This document shows, one piece after another, positions 10,706 to 18,229 of a DNA stretch of 64,000 nucleotides (position 1 is its first letter; every line of letters begins with the position of its first letter). This stretch comes from Paenibacillus sp. PAMC 26794 (GTDB taxonomy: Bacteria > Bacillota > Bacilli > Paenibacillales > Paenibacillaceae), in NCBI RefSeq assembly GCF_000316035.1, contig NZ_ANHX01000011.1:124001-188000 (forward strand), given 5' to 3'. Position numbers and translations under genes: made by a program. The notes below the pieces were generated by a model. It ran no database searches. It was not told the origin of the DNA and saw nothing but the letters and a program-made list of their open reading frames with translations.

Positions 10706-10753
10706 TAAGGGGTGTCCTCAGTCATGCTCATGACTTATGGCATCCCCTTTTTA
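10706..10753 (+). terminator. Rho-independent terminator of the NRPS operon
   Basis: A long stem pairs aaggggtgtc...tcagtcatg with catgactta...catcccctt and is followed by a T-run. It is the first strong terminator after the synthetase stop and closes the operon, which supports the view that no further NRPS gene follows on the same transcript. Confidence 0.8.
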
Positions 10754-10823
10754 TGCTCCGTTTGTGTGGATAAGCCCCCGGCTGAGCAACAATGGATTCC
10801 CGTATACATTTTGATCGACCTTT

Positions 10824-10850
10824 TAACAATTCCTCCCTTCTGACCGATAT
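10824..10850 (+). promoter_or_regulatory. Probable sigma-D (flagellar) promoter of YjfB copy A
   Basis: TAAC, 15 bases, then ACCGATAT matches the Bacillus sigma-D consensus TAAA-N15-GCCGATAT with one mismatch in each box. Sigma-D control fits the motility annotation of the YjfB family. A sigma-A-like TATAAT also overlaps (10850-10855) but has no clear -35 box. Confidence 0.55.
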
Positions 10851-10896
10851 ATAATAAGTACATCTATGTAGTCAGAAAGTGAAAGGAGTGCAGAAC

Positions 10897-11079
10897 ATGG
10901 ATATTGCAGCATTATCAATGGCGATGAGCCAAGCTTCAGTAGTTCAGTCGGCAAGCTTGCAAGTGATGTCAATTACGAAAGACATGGCACAGCAGCAAGG
11001 CCAGCAGATGGCGGAAATGTTGAAGTCAGTGCCTGCTCCTCATCCCAATCTGGGTGGAAGTCTCGATCTTTCGGTTTAG
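10897..11079 (+). CDS. YjfB-family putative motility protein, copy A
   Basis: A 60-residue protein beginning MDIAALSMAMSQASVVQSAS, the N-terminal signature of the YjfB_motility family. The function of the family is not established; the name comes from co-regulation with motility genes. I chose the ATG at 10897 because AAAGGAG lies nine bases upstream (10882-10888); the upstream in-frame GTG at 10879 overlaps this ribosome site. The protein is amphipathic with no signal peptide, has a Gln/Met-rich middle and a short Gly/Ser end. It differs from copy B (12919-13101) at one residue (Val versus Met in LKS[V/M]PAPHP). Its sigma-D-like promoter is better preserved than that of copy B. Confidence 0.85.
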   Translation: MDIAALSMAMSQASVVQSASLQVMSITKDMAQQQGQQMAEMLKSVPAPHPNLGGSLDLSV

Positions 11080-11127
11080 TTAAAATTACAGCATGTGTCC
11101 TCATGTAACACCCATTGCAGCAAGCAA

Positions 11128-11180
11128 AGCCCAAACAGCTCCAATTCGAATGAATTGAAGCCGTTTGGGTTGTTTTTTTT
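11128..11180 (+). terminator. Terminator after YjfB copy A
   Basis: A stem of gcccaaac pairing with gtttgggt, extended inside by caattc/gaattg, is followed by a run of eight or more T. It ends the small motility-protein transcript and also separates it from the antisense phosphatase remnant. Confidence 0.8.
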
Positions 11181-11224
11181 CAAAATACTCATTCTGAAAT
11201 TACGATCTTTTTATTACGATCTTC

Positions 11225-11476
11225 TCAGCGAAACTTTGACAAACTTGGCAATCTGCCTTCAAAGGGCAGTGTATCCTTCAATGTCCATAACTCATCGTAA
11301 CTGGAAATCTGAAGATCGGCTTTGGACAAGTCCTGATTGCCTGATCCCGGATTACGATATCCGATGCAGCGCATGCCTGCACTTTTGGCGGCCTGAACAC
11401 CATTGCGTGAGTCCTCGATCACCAGACAATTCGAAGGGGATGCACCAATCATTTCAGCGGTGGTCAGGAAAATATC
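11225..11476 (-). pseudogene. HAD phosphatase 3' fragment (duplicated remnant)
   Basis: The minus-strand frame encodes the last 70 to 80 residues of the HAD phosphatase at 13247-13984, almost unchanged, including the IEDSRNGVQAAKSAGM motif that carries the late acidic residues of the active site. The N-terminal part with the nucleophilic DxD motif is missing because homology ends near 11476. The fragment cannot be an active phosphatase and has no ribosome site of its own. It arose from the same duplication as the YjfB gene beside it. Confidence 0.85.
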
Positions 11477-11617
11477 TGGGTAATGCGAAGCCAGGTCTGA
11501 AAGCCATTGCGGATGATATTACTGGAACAGTAGAGGAGATGGATTGTATCATAGTTTTGTGAAGTATGGATTGATTGAGGGGTAAGTGCTTAAAGGATTC
11601 ACTAACGAACAGCTAAT

Positions 11618-11643
11618 AAAAAGAGAGCAACCTAGTTGCTCTC
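11618..11643 (-). terminator. Terminator of the 11650-12756 gene
   Basis: The perfect 8-bp stem gagagcaa/ttgctctc is followed, on the minus strand, by a T-rich tract. It lies seven bases beyond the stop codon of the secreted-protein gene. Confidence 0.8.
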
Positions 11644-11649
11644 GAAGCT

Positions 11650-12756
11650 TTAGTAATCAGACCATGAATATATTTGTCCATTGTAAAAGGTAACGTAGGT
11701 ATTCCCATAGACCCAAATATCAATAGAACCTAATGAACTAGTTGAGTTACTGGTTCTATTTGGACTCCCCCAAGAAAGTAACACTTGATTAAACGTCATC
11801 CCTAATTTGATCTTATGTTGACTAATAAGTTTCCAGACGTTCGAAGACCAGTCTGGGTAATCTTTTTTAGGATCACTGTCATAGAACAACCCTTTGATAA
11901 AATCGTTTGGCTGGTCTGTCACAGGCAACTTGAACGTAACCGACTTTCCACTAGCTCTTTTGGCTTTCACAATAACATTATTTTTTTTTATATCAACGGA
12001 AAGAATTTTTATTTTTTCTAGATGATAAAGTGGATTTGAAGAAGGTAAGTTATTTTTGTTAGCCCAGTATTCGCCCCCCTTAAAACCTATATGTATGAAA
12101 TGTTCGTATTCAAAATAATAACAAAAATTCGAAAATCCAATGTCTCCATATATGTATTCTGTAACGGTCTTTCCATTTGCTGATTGTATAGTGACTTCTG
12201 TGAGTTGATAAAGTTGCGTCATGCCGACGATCCAGCCAGGTTGATCTAGCGCATAAGAATAAACTTTCTCTCCAAAAACTGAACGAAATGCTTTGGGAAC
12301 ACTAAGGACTCCGTTCATTAATTTCTTAGTCCGTGTTGCTCCATCCTCGTCTCCCCACATAAATGCGACCATTATATAATCTTCATTCCTACCTGAGTAA
12401 CCGGAAACCTTTAGAAACTTTTCGAATGTTATGTAGGTTATTCCTTTGTACAAAATGGTGTCTTTCTTACTTACTTGTTCTTTTTTTAGTTTGGTTTTGA
12501 CTTCAAATCCATTTCCTACAGCAATAAGTGAACCGATTTGTTTGAACATTTTGATGGGAATGTAGACGGTATCGTTATCCGCTAGGAATGCTTGATCTTT
12601 GGCACTCGCAAGCTTTCCATCAATGAATATAGTGTATTCAATATCACGGTAAGACTCAGCTAAAGGATTACCAGCCGCAAACATGTGAGGCGGAAGTAAT
12701 ACGAACAGTAAACTAAAACTAATAAAAATACAGATTAATCTCTTAAGACTTTTCAT
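11650..12756 (-). CDS. Secreted protein with copper-amine-oxidase-N-like (stalk) domain
   Basis: A 368-residue protein with a clear signal peptide (positively charged start, hydrophobic core to about residue 23, cleavage likely after FAAG near 29). Residues about 43-120 (YTIFIDGKLASAKDQAFLAD, then VYIPIKMF) resemble the copper amine oxidase N-terminal-like domain that is abundant in secreted Paenibacillus proteins, where it is thought to bind cell wall or act as a structural stalk. The C-terminus has a GMTFNQVLLSWGSP motif reminiscent of BamE/SmpA-like small domains; this second call is tentative. The start is backed by aaaaggag. It has its own terminator and lies between the two copies of the duplicated segment, which suggests it came with, or was trapped by, that rearrangement. 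The function is unknown. Confidence 0.75.
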   Translation of the reverse strand: MKSLKRLICIFISFSLLFVLLPPHMFAAGNPLAESYRDIEYTIFIDGKLASAKDQAFLADNDTVYIPIKMFKQIGSLIAVGNGFEVKTKLKKEQVSKKDTILYKGITYITFEKFLKVSGYSGRNEDYIMVAFMWGDEDGATRTKKLMNGVLSVPKAFRSVFGEKVYSYALDQPGWIVGMTQLYQLTEVTIQSANGKTVTEYIYGDIGFSNFCYYFEYEHFIHIGFKGGEYWANKNNLPSSNPLYHLEKIKILSVDIKKNNVIVKAKRASGKSVTFKLPVTDQPNDFIKGLFYDSDPKKDYPDWSSNVWKLISQHKIKLGMTFNQVLLSWGSPNRTSNSTSSLGSIDIWVYGNTYVTFYNGQIYSWSDY

Positions 12757-12918
12757 TACAGATTCTCCTTTTATTTTTTCACCTTAAAACTATAGCATGA
12801 AGCTAACAGCCGTAACAGGTAATTATTTGCTTGATCCGAGTTGTTCAACATTTCCTCCCTTCTGACGGAGATATAATAAGTACATCTATGTAATCAGAAA
12901 GTGAAAGGAGTGCAGAAC

Positions 12919-13101
12919 ATGGATATTGCAGCATTATCAATGGCGATGAGCCAAGCTTCAGTAGTGCAGTCGGCAAGCTTGCAAGTGATGTCGATTACGA
13001 AAGACATGGCACAGCAGCAAGGCCAGCAGATGGCGGAAATGTTGAAGTCAATGCCTGCTCCTCATCCCAATCTGGGTGGAAGTCTCGATCTTTCGGTTTA
13101 G
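12919..13101 (+). CDS. YjfB-family putative motility protein, copy B
   Basis: A 60-residue paralogue of the protein at 10897-11079, identical except for one Val-to-Met change. The ATG at 12919 has AAAGGAG upstream. The promoter shows CAAC-N15-ACGGAGAT in place of the better sigma-D match of copy A, so this copy may be expressed less or differently from it. It is followed by its own copy of the terminator. Confidence 0.85.
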   Translation: MDIAALSMAMSQASVVQSASLQVMSITKDMAQQQGQQMAEMLKSMPAPHPNLGGSLDLSV

Positions 13102-13149
13102 TTAAAATTACAGCATGTGTCCTCATGTAACACCCATTGCAGCAAGCAA

Positions 13150-13203
13150 AGCCCAAACAGCTCCAATTCGAATGAATTGAAGCCGTTTGGGTTGTTTTTT
13201 TTC
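13150..13203 (+). terminator. Terminator after YjfB copy B
   Basis: The same stem (gcccaaac with gtttgggt) and T-run as after copy A. On the minus strand it may also help to end the HAD phosphatase operon. Confidence 0.75.
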
Positions 13204-13246
13204 AAAATACTCATTCTGAAATTACGATCTTTTTATTACGATCTTC

Positions 13247-13984
13247 TCAGCGAAACTTTGACAAGCTTGGCAATCTGCCTTCAAAGGGCAGCGTATCCTT
13301 CAATGTCCATAACTCATCGTAACTGGAAATCTGAAGATCGGCTTTGGACAAGTCCTGGTTGCCTGATCCCGGATTGCGATATCCGATGCAGCGCATGCCT
13401 GCACTTTTGGCGGCCTGGACACCATTGCGCGAGTCCTCGATCACCAGACAATTCGAAGGAGATGCACCAATCATCTCAGCTGTGGTCAGGAAAATATCGG
13501 GTGCCGGCTTGCCGTTTGTAACTTCCTCACCTGTCATTCGCACCTCAAAGTATTGTCCAAGACCGGTCTTGTCCATGATCAAATCAATCAGTGCACGTGG
13601 AGAGGAAGAAGCTACAGCTATGGGTACGTGCTGCTCATGCAGCCAGCTTAACCAGCGTTCCACGGAAGGCATTGCCGTTAGATTCGGATGGGCAAGCATG
13701 GTTTGCATCACATTATGCTGATGATAAGCAAATATTTCTTCCAGTGTAGCTGTCAGCTGATGTCTGTCCAATACTTGCTGCCACATGGATTCCAGCGTAA
13801 CTCCTACATAGTTATGATGTTCTTCATCAGTCACCCTGGCTCCAAAATGGGCAAAAGAGCTGCGCTCAATCTCGAAATAAATTGGTTCGCTGTCAATTAG
13901 TACACCATCCATGTCAAAAATGACCGCTTGAATGATGTCATCATTGGGCGCTCCCAGTCCGTTAGATTCTTTGTTTGCTGCCAT
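13247..13984 (-). CDS. HAD-superfamily phosphatase (beta-phosphoglucomutase-like)
   Basis: A 245-residue HAD hydrolase. Motif I is VIFDMDGVLIDSEP (nucleophile Asp and acid/base Asp), motif II is the Ser in VASSSPRAL, motif III the Lys in NGKPAPDIF, and motif IV the acidic pair in VIEDSRNG. A helical cap between motifs I and II makes it a subclass I, PGM-like enzyme. Such enzymes dephosphorylate or isomerise sugar phosphates. I start it at the ATG at 13984, preceded by ggaggagg, rather than the in-frame ATG 27 bases upstream. It is the last gene of the set MFS-aminotransferase-dehydrogenase-phosphatase, which suggests a phosphorylated intermediate in that pathway. Its 3' third is duplicated at 11225-11476. 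Confidence 0.85.
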   Translation of the reverse strand: MAANKESNGLGAPNDDIIQAVIFDMDGVLIDSEPIYFEIERSSFAHFGARVTDEEHHNYVGVTLESMWQQVLDRHQLTATLEEIFAYHQHNVMQTMLAHPNLTAMPSVERWLSWLHEQHVPIAVASSSPRALIDLIMDKTGLGQYFEVRMTGEEVTNGKPAPDIFLTTAEMIGASPSNCLVIEDSRNGVQAAKSAGMRCIGYRNPGSGNQDLSKADLQISSYDELWTLKDTLPFEGRLPSLSKFR

Positions 13985-14026
13985 GTTGTATTCCTCCTCC
14001 AGGATTTTCATCGTTAACCTTCCGCT

Positions 14027-15076
14027 TTAGAAACTTGAACCGGTGGATTGCAGTACAACTTTAATGGCATGTGAAGAGGCTTGAAGTGTGCGTCCCTGAA
14101 TATCGCAGCCAAGTGTGCGGAATGCTTCTTCGTAATCCTCCAACGGGAAGGAGTGGGTGATGATTTTTTTGGCCGGAATAATCCCTTGTTCAATCATATA
14201 ATGTGCGGTAGCAAATGTCCCCAGAGAATCGATGGAACCAATAATTTTCAGACTACGGTCCACAACTTCCTTGGGATTGAAGGATGTGTTTCCATCTCTC
14301 AGACCAACCAGCATCAGGTAACCGCCACTGGCGAGCTGGGAGAGTACTTGTGTACCTACGACACCTGTTGTATCCACAATCATATCGACCTGATGGGTTG
14401 CGGGTGACAGTGATTCTATTGCATTTTCGAAGGATGAATGAACTTCCCAACGATCTGGTGCAATGGAACCGGCAATGGCTAAGCGTTCTTCGGAGATGTC
14501 GACCAGACAGCCGGTAACACCTTTGGAAGCGAGCGCGTAGCTGTACAGAATGCCAATCGGGCCTGCGCCGAGGATGATCGTTCTGAAATTCGGCAGTAAA
14601 TGAATCTGATTAATCCCCGTCAGCATGCAGCTGAGCGGTTCCGTCAAAGTTGCTTCTTCATAGCTCACATGATCCTTCAATTTGTACAAAAAACGATCCT
14701 CGGTCACATAATAATCTGTAAATGTTCCGTCAGCACTCACACCTGTCTCGGTAACAGACTTGTGTGTGCAATGATTTTGTCTGCCTGTTCTGCACATGTC
14801 ACATTGTCCGCAATAGTAGGTAGGGTCGATCACAACACGGTCGCCCGGTTGTAATGTCGTTACCGCAGAGCCAATAGCCATGACTTCCCCGGCAGACTCA
14901 TGACCTAGAATGACAGAAGGAACCGCATGATATTTGCCGCTGACAATACCGAGATCGGTACCACATACACCTGTCGCCCGAATACGAACCAACACCTGAT
15001 TATCTCTTGTAATTTCCGGGACAGGCCGTTCCTCAAGCGCCACATCCCAAGCCGATTTGTATACCAATGCAAGCAT
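14027..15076 (-). CDS. Zinc-dependent medium-chain dehydrogenase (alcohol/polyol dehydrogenase family)
   Basis: A 349-residue MDR-family oxidoreductase. Catalytic zinc ligands are visible as Cys38 (GVCGTD) and His59-Glu60 (GHE); the structural zinc site is Cys89, Cys92, Cys95 and Cys103 (CGQCDMCRTGRQNHC). The Rossmann motif GAGPIG lies near residue 170. The family oxidises secondary alcohols, polyols, L-threonine or aminocyclitols with NAD(P). The start is preceded by caaggagg. It lies 43 bp from the phosphatase and follows the aminotransferase, so a dehydrogenation-transamination sequence is plausible. Threonine, sorbitol and inositol-type dehydrogenases cannot be told apart by eye. Confidence 0.85.
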   Translation of the reverse strand: MLALVYKSAWDVALEERPVPEITRDNQVLVRIRATGVCGTDLGIVSGKYHAVPSVILGHESAGEVMAIGSAVTTLQPGDRVVIDPTYYCGQCDMCRTGRQNHCTHKSVTETGVSADGTFTDYYVTEDRFLYKLKDHVSYEEATLTEPLSCMLTGINQIHLLPNFRTIILGAGPIGILYSYALASKGVTGCLVDISEERLAIAGSIAPDRWEVHSSFENAIESLSPATHQVDMIVDTTGVVGTQVLSQLASGGYLMLVGLRDGNTSFNPKEVVDRSLKIIGSIDSLGTFATAHYMIEQGIIPAKKIITHSFPLEDYEEAFRTLGCDIQGRTLQASSHAIKVVLQSTGSSF

Positions 15077-15119
15077 GATATAACCTCCTTGTAATTATAT
15101 AAAATATAAAAATAGCGAT

Positions 15120-15345
15120 TCATCTTAAAATAGTTTCAGACGAGATAAGAAGTTATTGAAGGGACGAAATCGATTCTGGAGAAGCGAAGCGTTCGCCTCA
15201 AAGCTTTCTGAAAGAAAGCTACTTCGGAAGCATATGATATCAATGGATTTTTCCCTTGGGAAAGGGAAATCAAGAAAATCCGTGGATAACAGCGATCATA
15301 AGAACGATTCGTAACCGAAACGACCACTTCGAACAGTAGCATTGA
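15120..15345. repeat. Structured intergenic element with several strong hairpins
   Basis: The 275-bp gap between the dehydrogenase and aminotransferase genes is filled with paired sequences: gcgaa/ttcgc (15184-15196), the perfect agctttct/agaaagct (15202-15220), and a composite stem with outer arms ggatttt/aaaatcc (15245-15281) and inner arms ccctt/aaggg. From memory such blocks recur between genes in Paenibacillus genomes, but no other copy lies in this window. It may be a REP-like repeat or a transcribed processing or attenuation element within the operon. Confidence 0.5.
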
Positions 15346-15351
15346 AATGTT

Positions 15352-16590
15352 TTAATGAACGCTGGCGAGCACTGAATCCAGCCGCTCTACAATCTCAACC
15401 AGTTCGTCTTCGGTTGTGGTAAGGGAAGGCCGGACCTTAACAACGTTGCCGAAGCCATATCTTGAACTTCTCAAGATCAGATGTTCATCTGTAAAAGCGC
15501 GGTCAACAATGGCATTGGTTTTGAGCGTATCCGGTTCATTGCCGTCACCTACGATCTCCAACCCCCACATTAACCCGACACCACGAGATTCACCGATACT
15601 TGGGTATTTCATAGTCAATTCATGCAGCAATTCACCCAAAATTTCACCTTTGCGTTTCACCGCATCCAGAAACCCGGGTTCGGATACCACTTCCAAGGTG
15701 GATTTGGCAGCGGTTACGGAGATCAGATTACTTCCTGAGGTGAAGGAGTGTTCGTGCTTTTCGAGCACATTCAGCTGGGACTGCATTAATACCGCAGCAA
15801 CAGGTACGCCGATCCCGCCAAGACCTTTCGCAAGGGTAATCATATCAGGCTGGATATCAAACAGTTCGCTAGCGAACATGGTTCCGGTACGACCGATTCC
15901 TGTCTGTACTTCGTCGGCAATAAGAATAATATTGTATTCATCACACAGTTTTCGCAGTCGTTTGAAATATCCGGCAGGAGGGATGATATTGCCGCCATTC
16001 CCGAGAATGGGTTCGATAATCATGCAGGCGACTGAGCCGGAACTTGCATATTCTATTGCATCAGAGATGGCTTCAACACATTGATAGGCGCAGTCTCCGC
16101 TTGAAGATTTGAAGGGGCAGCGATAACAGTATGGGGCAGGTACATGGACAGCGTTAGCCACAGCCGAATTGGGGAACCGTTTCCGCCGGAAGGCATTTCC
16201 CGAAATTCCGGTGGCAAATTGGGTCTGCCCATGATGGGATAGATACAGGCTGATGATGTCTGTCGATTCGGTATACTTCTGTGCAATTTTGGTTGCACAT
16301 TCGTTGGCAGTTGAACCAGTGATATCCCGCATCCATCCGGCATTAATGTCGTTTGGAGCATATTCGATTAAGTGATCAAGTACTTCATTTACGTACGGTT
16401 CGGTGAAGGAGGAAGACATATGCGTCAGATTGCCGACTTGTTCCTGAATTTTGCTGACAACATGTGGGTGATTATAGCCCAGTGACAGATTAAACGTGCC
16501 CGACACGCCATCCAGGTATTCAACACCTGAATCGTCAATCAACTTAATCCCTTTTCCGGCTATGAAGCGGTTGTTGGTTAAAGTTTGCAT
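15352..16590 (-). CDS. Class III PLP-dependent aminotransferase
   Basis: A 412-residue fold-type I aminotransferase of class III (the 4-aminobutyrate/ornithine/acetylornithine group). The PLP-binding Asp is D226 in IADEVQTGIGRTG and the Schiff-base lysine is K255 in TLAKGLGGIGVP. The segment APYCYRCPF with C155, C158, C167 and C171 is a Cys cluster found in one subgroup of the family. It would transfer an amino group to a ketone or aldehyde made by a partner enzyme, and the adjacent zinc dehydrogenase is the obvious candidate. The start at 16590 has ggagg upstream. The exact substrate is unknown. Confidence 0.88.
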   Translation of the reverse strand: MQTLTNNRFIAGKGIKLIDDSGVEYLDGVSGTFNLSLGYNHPHVVSKIQEQVGNLTHMSSSFTEPYVNEVLDHLIEYAPNDINAGWMRDITGSTANECATKIAQKYTESTDIISLYLSHHGQTQFATGISGNAFRRKRFPNSAVANAVHVPAPYCYRCPFKSSSGDCAYQCVEAISDAIEYASSGSVACMIIEPILGNGGNIIPPAGYFKRLRKLCDEYNIILIADEVQTGIGRTGTMFASELFDIQPDMITLAKGLGGIGVPVAAVLMQSQLNVLEKHEHSFTSGSNLISVTAAKSTLEVVSEPGFLDAVKRKGEILGELLHELTMKYPSIGESRGVGLMWGLEIVGDGNEPDTLKTNAIVDRAFTDEHLILRSSRYGFGNVVKVRPSLTTTEDELVEIVERLDSVLASVH

Positions 16591-16680
16591 ACGATTTCCT
16601 CCAATATAATGGTGTACTAGCTCGAACGAAGCTCAACAATCCCGGATGATGCGGGCATCACCTCCCTTAAGAAACGATGT

Positions 16681-17889
16681 TTACATTTCCTTGCTATGTT
16701 GTGCGAGAGCAGTACTTACTGCATTATTTTTTACAGTCCATAGATGAGAGACCATCAATGTGAGCAGCAGGATCAGACAGAATCCGGCCAAGATCCAGAT
16801 CGTATTCACGACAGGCCATGTGCTCATACTCCATCCAGTCACATACTGCAAGATGGCACCTCCAATACCACCCGATGCAATCAGGATACTGGTTGTCCGC
16901 TCGGTCATACCGGGAATCAGAACATTTGCGTAGACCAGTGCGATACAGAACAGCCCCGACATGAACAGACCGGTTCCGAAAATGAGTACATACGTTGCCC
17001 ACTGTCCAGTTACAAATACCATAGCGGATGTGAACAAAAACGTACCGACTGTACTCCAGATCAGGAAAGGCATATAGTTGACGGCTTCCGCTATTTTCCC
17101 GGAGAAAAGACGACCGATGATCATCGCAATCCACAGGATGGAGACACTCAGCGATGCGACAGATTCCTGAAGGTGCAATCGTTCTACGAGAATGGAGGGC
17201 AGGAAGTTCATCAATCCTAGTTCCAATCCCATGTAGATGAAAAAGAAGATGACGAAGATCGTCAGCAGACCCAGATGTTTTCTCGAATATTGGGCTTTAC
17301 CTGCTGTATGTGCCACTGTATTCTCGCCAGCCTGTTCCAGATACAGTGCGGCTGGCCGCGGCATAGTGATCCACAGCAACATGAGAATCAGTGACAACAC
17401 GGCCACCGTATAAAAAGTAAGATGCCACAGATCCATCCAGATGAATAAAGCAGCGATAGCCGGGATGAGAAGTGCTCCAAGAGCAAAGAAGACATCCAGC
17501 TTGGACATGGCTACAGCTTTCTGATTCTCAGTGAATTCGATCGTGAATGCACCTACAGAGGGTTCGATAATACCTGAACCGAAACCTACAATAATCGTGA
17601 GAAGAAGAACTACAGTCCAGGATGGCAAAAAACCGAGTAATGTATAGGCGGCTACAATACAGATTAGAGCAAGGGTCAGCATAGCTTTTCTTCCGATACG
17701 GGCTGTCAGGGCAGGAGCTACGATTACACCGACAAGAAATCCAAGAAACTGCAGAAATAACAAAAATCCGCCATCACTGTAACCGCGCTCATAATGTGAC
17801 AATAAAACAGGGAGAAGTGCACCGAGCACAACGCTGGTTATGCCGATTAACAGATAAAAACCGCAGCTTAGAGCGAATATTCTTTTCAA
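16681..17889 (-). CDS. MFS transporter
   Basis: A 402-residue membrane protein with about 12 hydrophobic helices in two halves and a short charged loop near residues 185-205. Loop motifs such as ALTARIGRKAMLTLALI between helices 2 and 3 are typical of the major facilitator superfamily. The overall pattern resembles the FucP/GlcP-type sugar branch, but the substrate cannot be read. The start is TTG at 17889, with aggaggcgg just upstream. It appears to be the first gene of the minus-strand set ending at the HAD phosphatase, so it may import the pathway substrate or export its product. Confidence 0.85.
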   Translation of the reverse strand: MKRIFALSCGFYLLIGITSVVLGALLPVLLSHYERGYSDGGFLLFLQFLGFLVGVIVAPALTARIGRKAMLTLALICIVAAYTLLGFLPSWTVVLLLTIIVGFGSGIIEPSVGAFTIEFTENQKAVAMSKLDVFFALGALLIPAIAALFIWMDLWHLTFYTVAVLSLILMLLWITMPRPAALYLEQAGENTVAHTAGKAQYSRKHLGLLTIFVIFFFIYMGLELGLMNFLPSILVERLHLQESVASLSVSILWIAMIIGRLFSGKIAEAVNYMPFLIWSTVGTFLFTSAMVFVTGQWATYVLIFGTGLFMSGLFCIALVYANVLIPGMTERTTSILIASGGIGGAILQYVTGWSMSTWPVVNTIWILAGFCLILLLTLMVSHLWTVKNNAVSTALAQHSKEM

Positions 17890-18146
17890 AAGCCCGCCTC
17901 CTAGTTGGATAAAAATTTTATATTATGTAATTAATGTTTATTTCATATATAACTTATACCATAAATGCGCAAATGTACATGCTTTTTATTGTAAAATAAT
18001 GTTAAGTTTTGAAGGTTGAAAATATTTTTCGTGTTATTTTTTTTCTAAAACGATTTCGTGTCGAAAGGATAGATATGATCCAATCCATATGACCTTTTAA
18101 CAGTGTTTGGCATCTGTATTGATCGAAGATAGTGAAACGTGCATAT
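17890..18146. other. AT-rich promoter region of the MFS-led gene set
   Basis: No gene is visible. The stretch is very AT-rich, with several TATAAG/TATATA-like boxes on the minus strand, and contains a perfect palindrome tttcg-tgt-cgaaa at 18054-18066 that could be an operator. No regulator gene lies beside it. Confidence 0.4.
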
Positions 18147-18182
18147 AAAAAACGTTCCCTGTCTGAGTAGACGGGAAACGTT
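18147..18182 (-). terminator. Terminator of the 18230-18862 gene
   Basis: The stem aacgttccctgtct/agacgggaaacgtt is followed on the minus strand by six T. It insulates the upstream minus-strand gene from the MFS-led set. Confidence 0.85.
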
Positions 18183-18229
18183 CTGATTAGCCGTTTTATA
18201 TGATGATACCTGACCTCAACGTATCGCCT

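Larger units (their letters stand above)
10822..11476. repeat. Duplicated segment, copy A (partner 12844-13498)
   Basis: This roughly 655-bp block is near-identical to 12844-13498 at a constant offset of 2022 bp, so no insertion or deletion has accumulated. It contains a promoter region, a small YjfB-family gene, its terminator and the 3' end of a HAD phosphatase gene in antisense orientation. Similarity stops abruptly near 11476, where copy B continues into the intact phosphatase gene. The gene at 11650-12756 lies between the copies. Confidence 0.9.
12844..13498. repeat. Duplicated segment, copy B (partner 10822-11476)
   Basis: This is the second copy of the block described at 10822-11476. 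It runs into the complete HAD phosphatase gene, so it is probably the ancestral arrangement. The sigma-D-like -10 box is altered here (12865-12872, acggagat instead of accgatat), although the rest of the block is nearly unchanged. Confidence 0.9.

Noticed and set aside
10879-10896. Upstream GTG start giving a 66-residue YjfB protein
   Set aside because: The extra codons are the ribosome-binding site AAAGGAG itself; the family begins at MDIAALS.
11095-11562. Plus-strand frame of 155 residues in the duplicated block (and its twin at 13117-13521)
   Set aside because: It runs through a terminator hairpin and the antisense of the HAD phosphatase end; no ribosome site or family.
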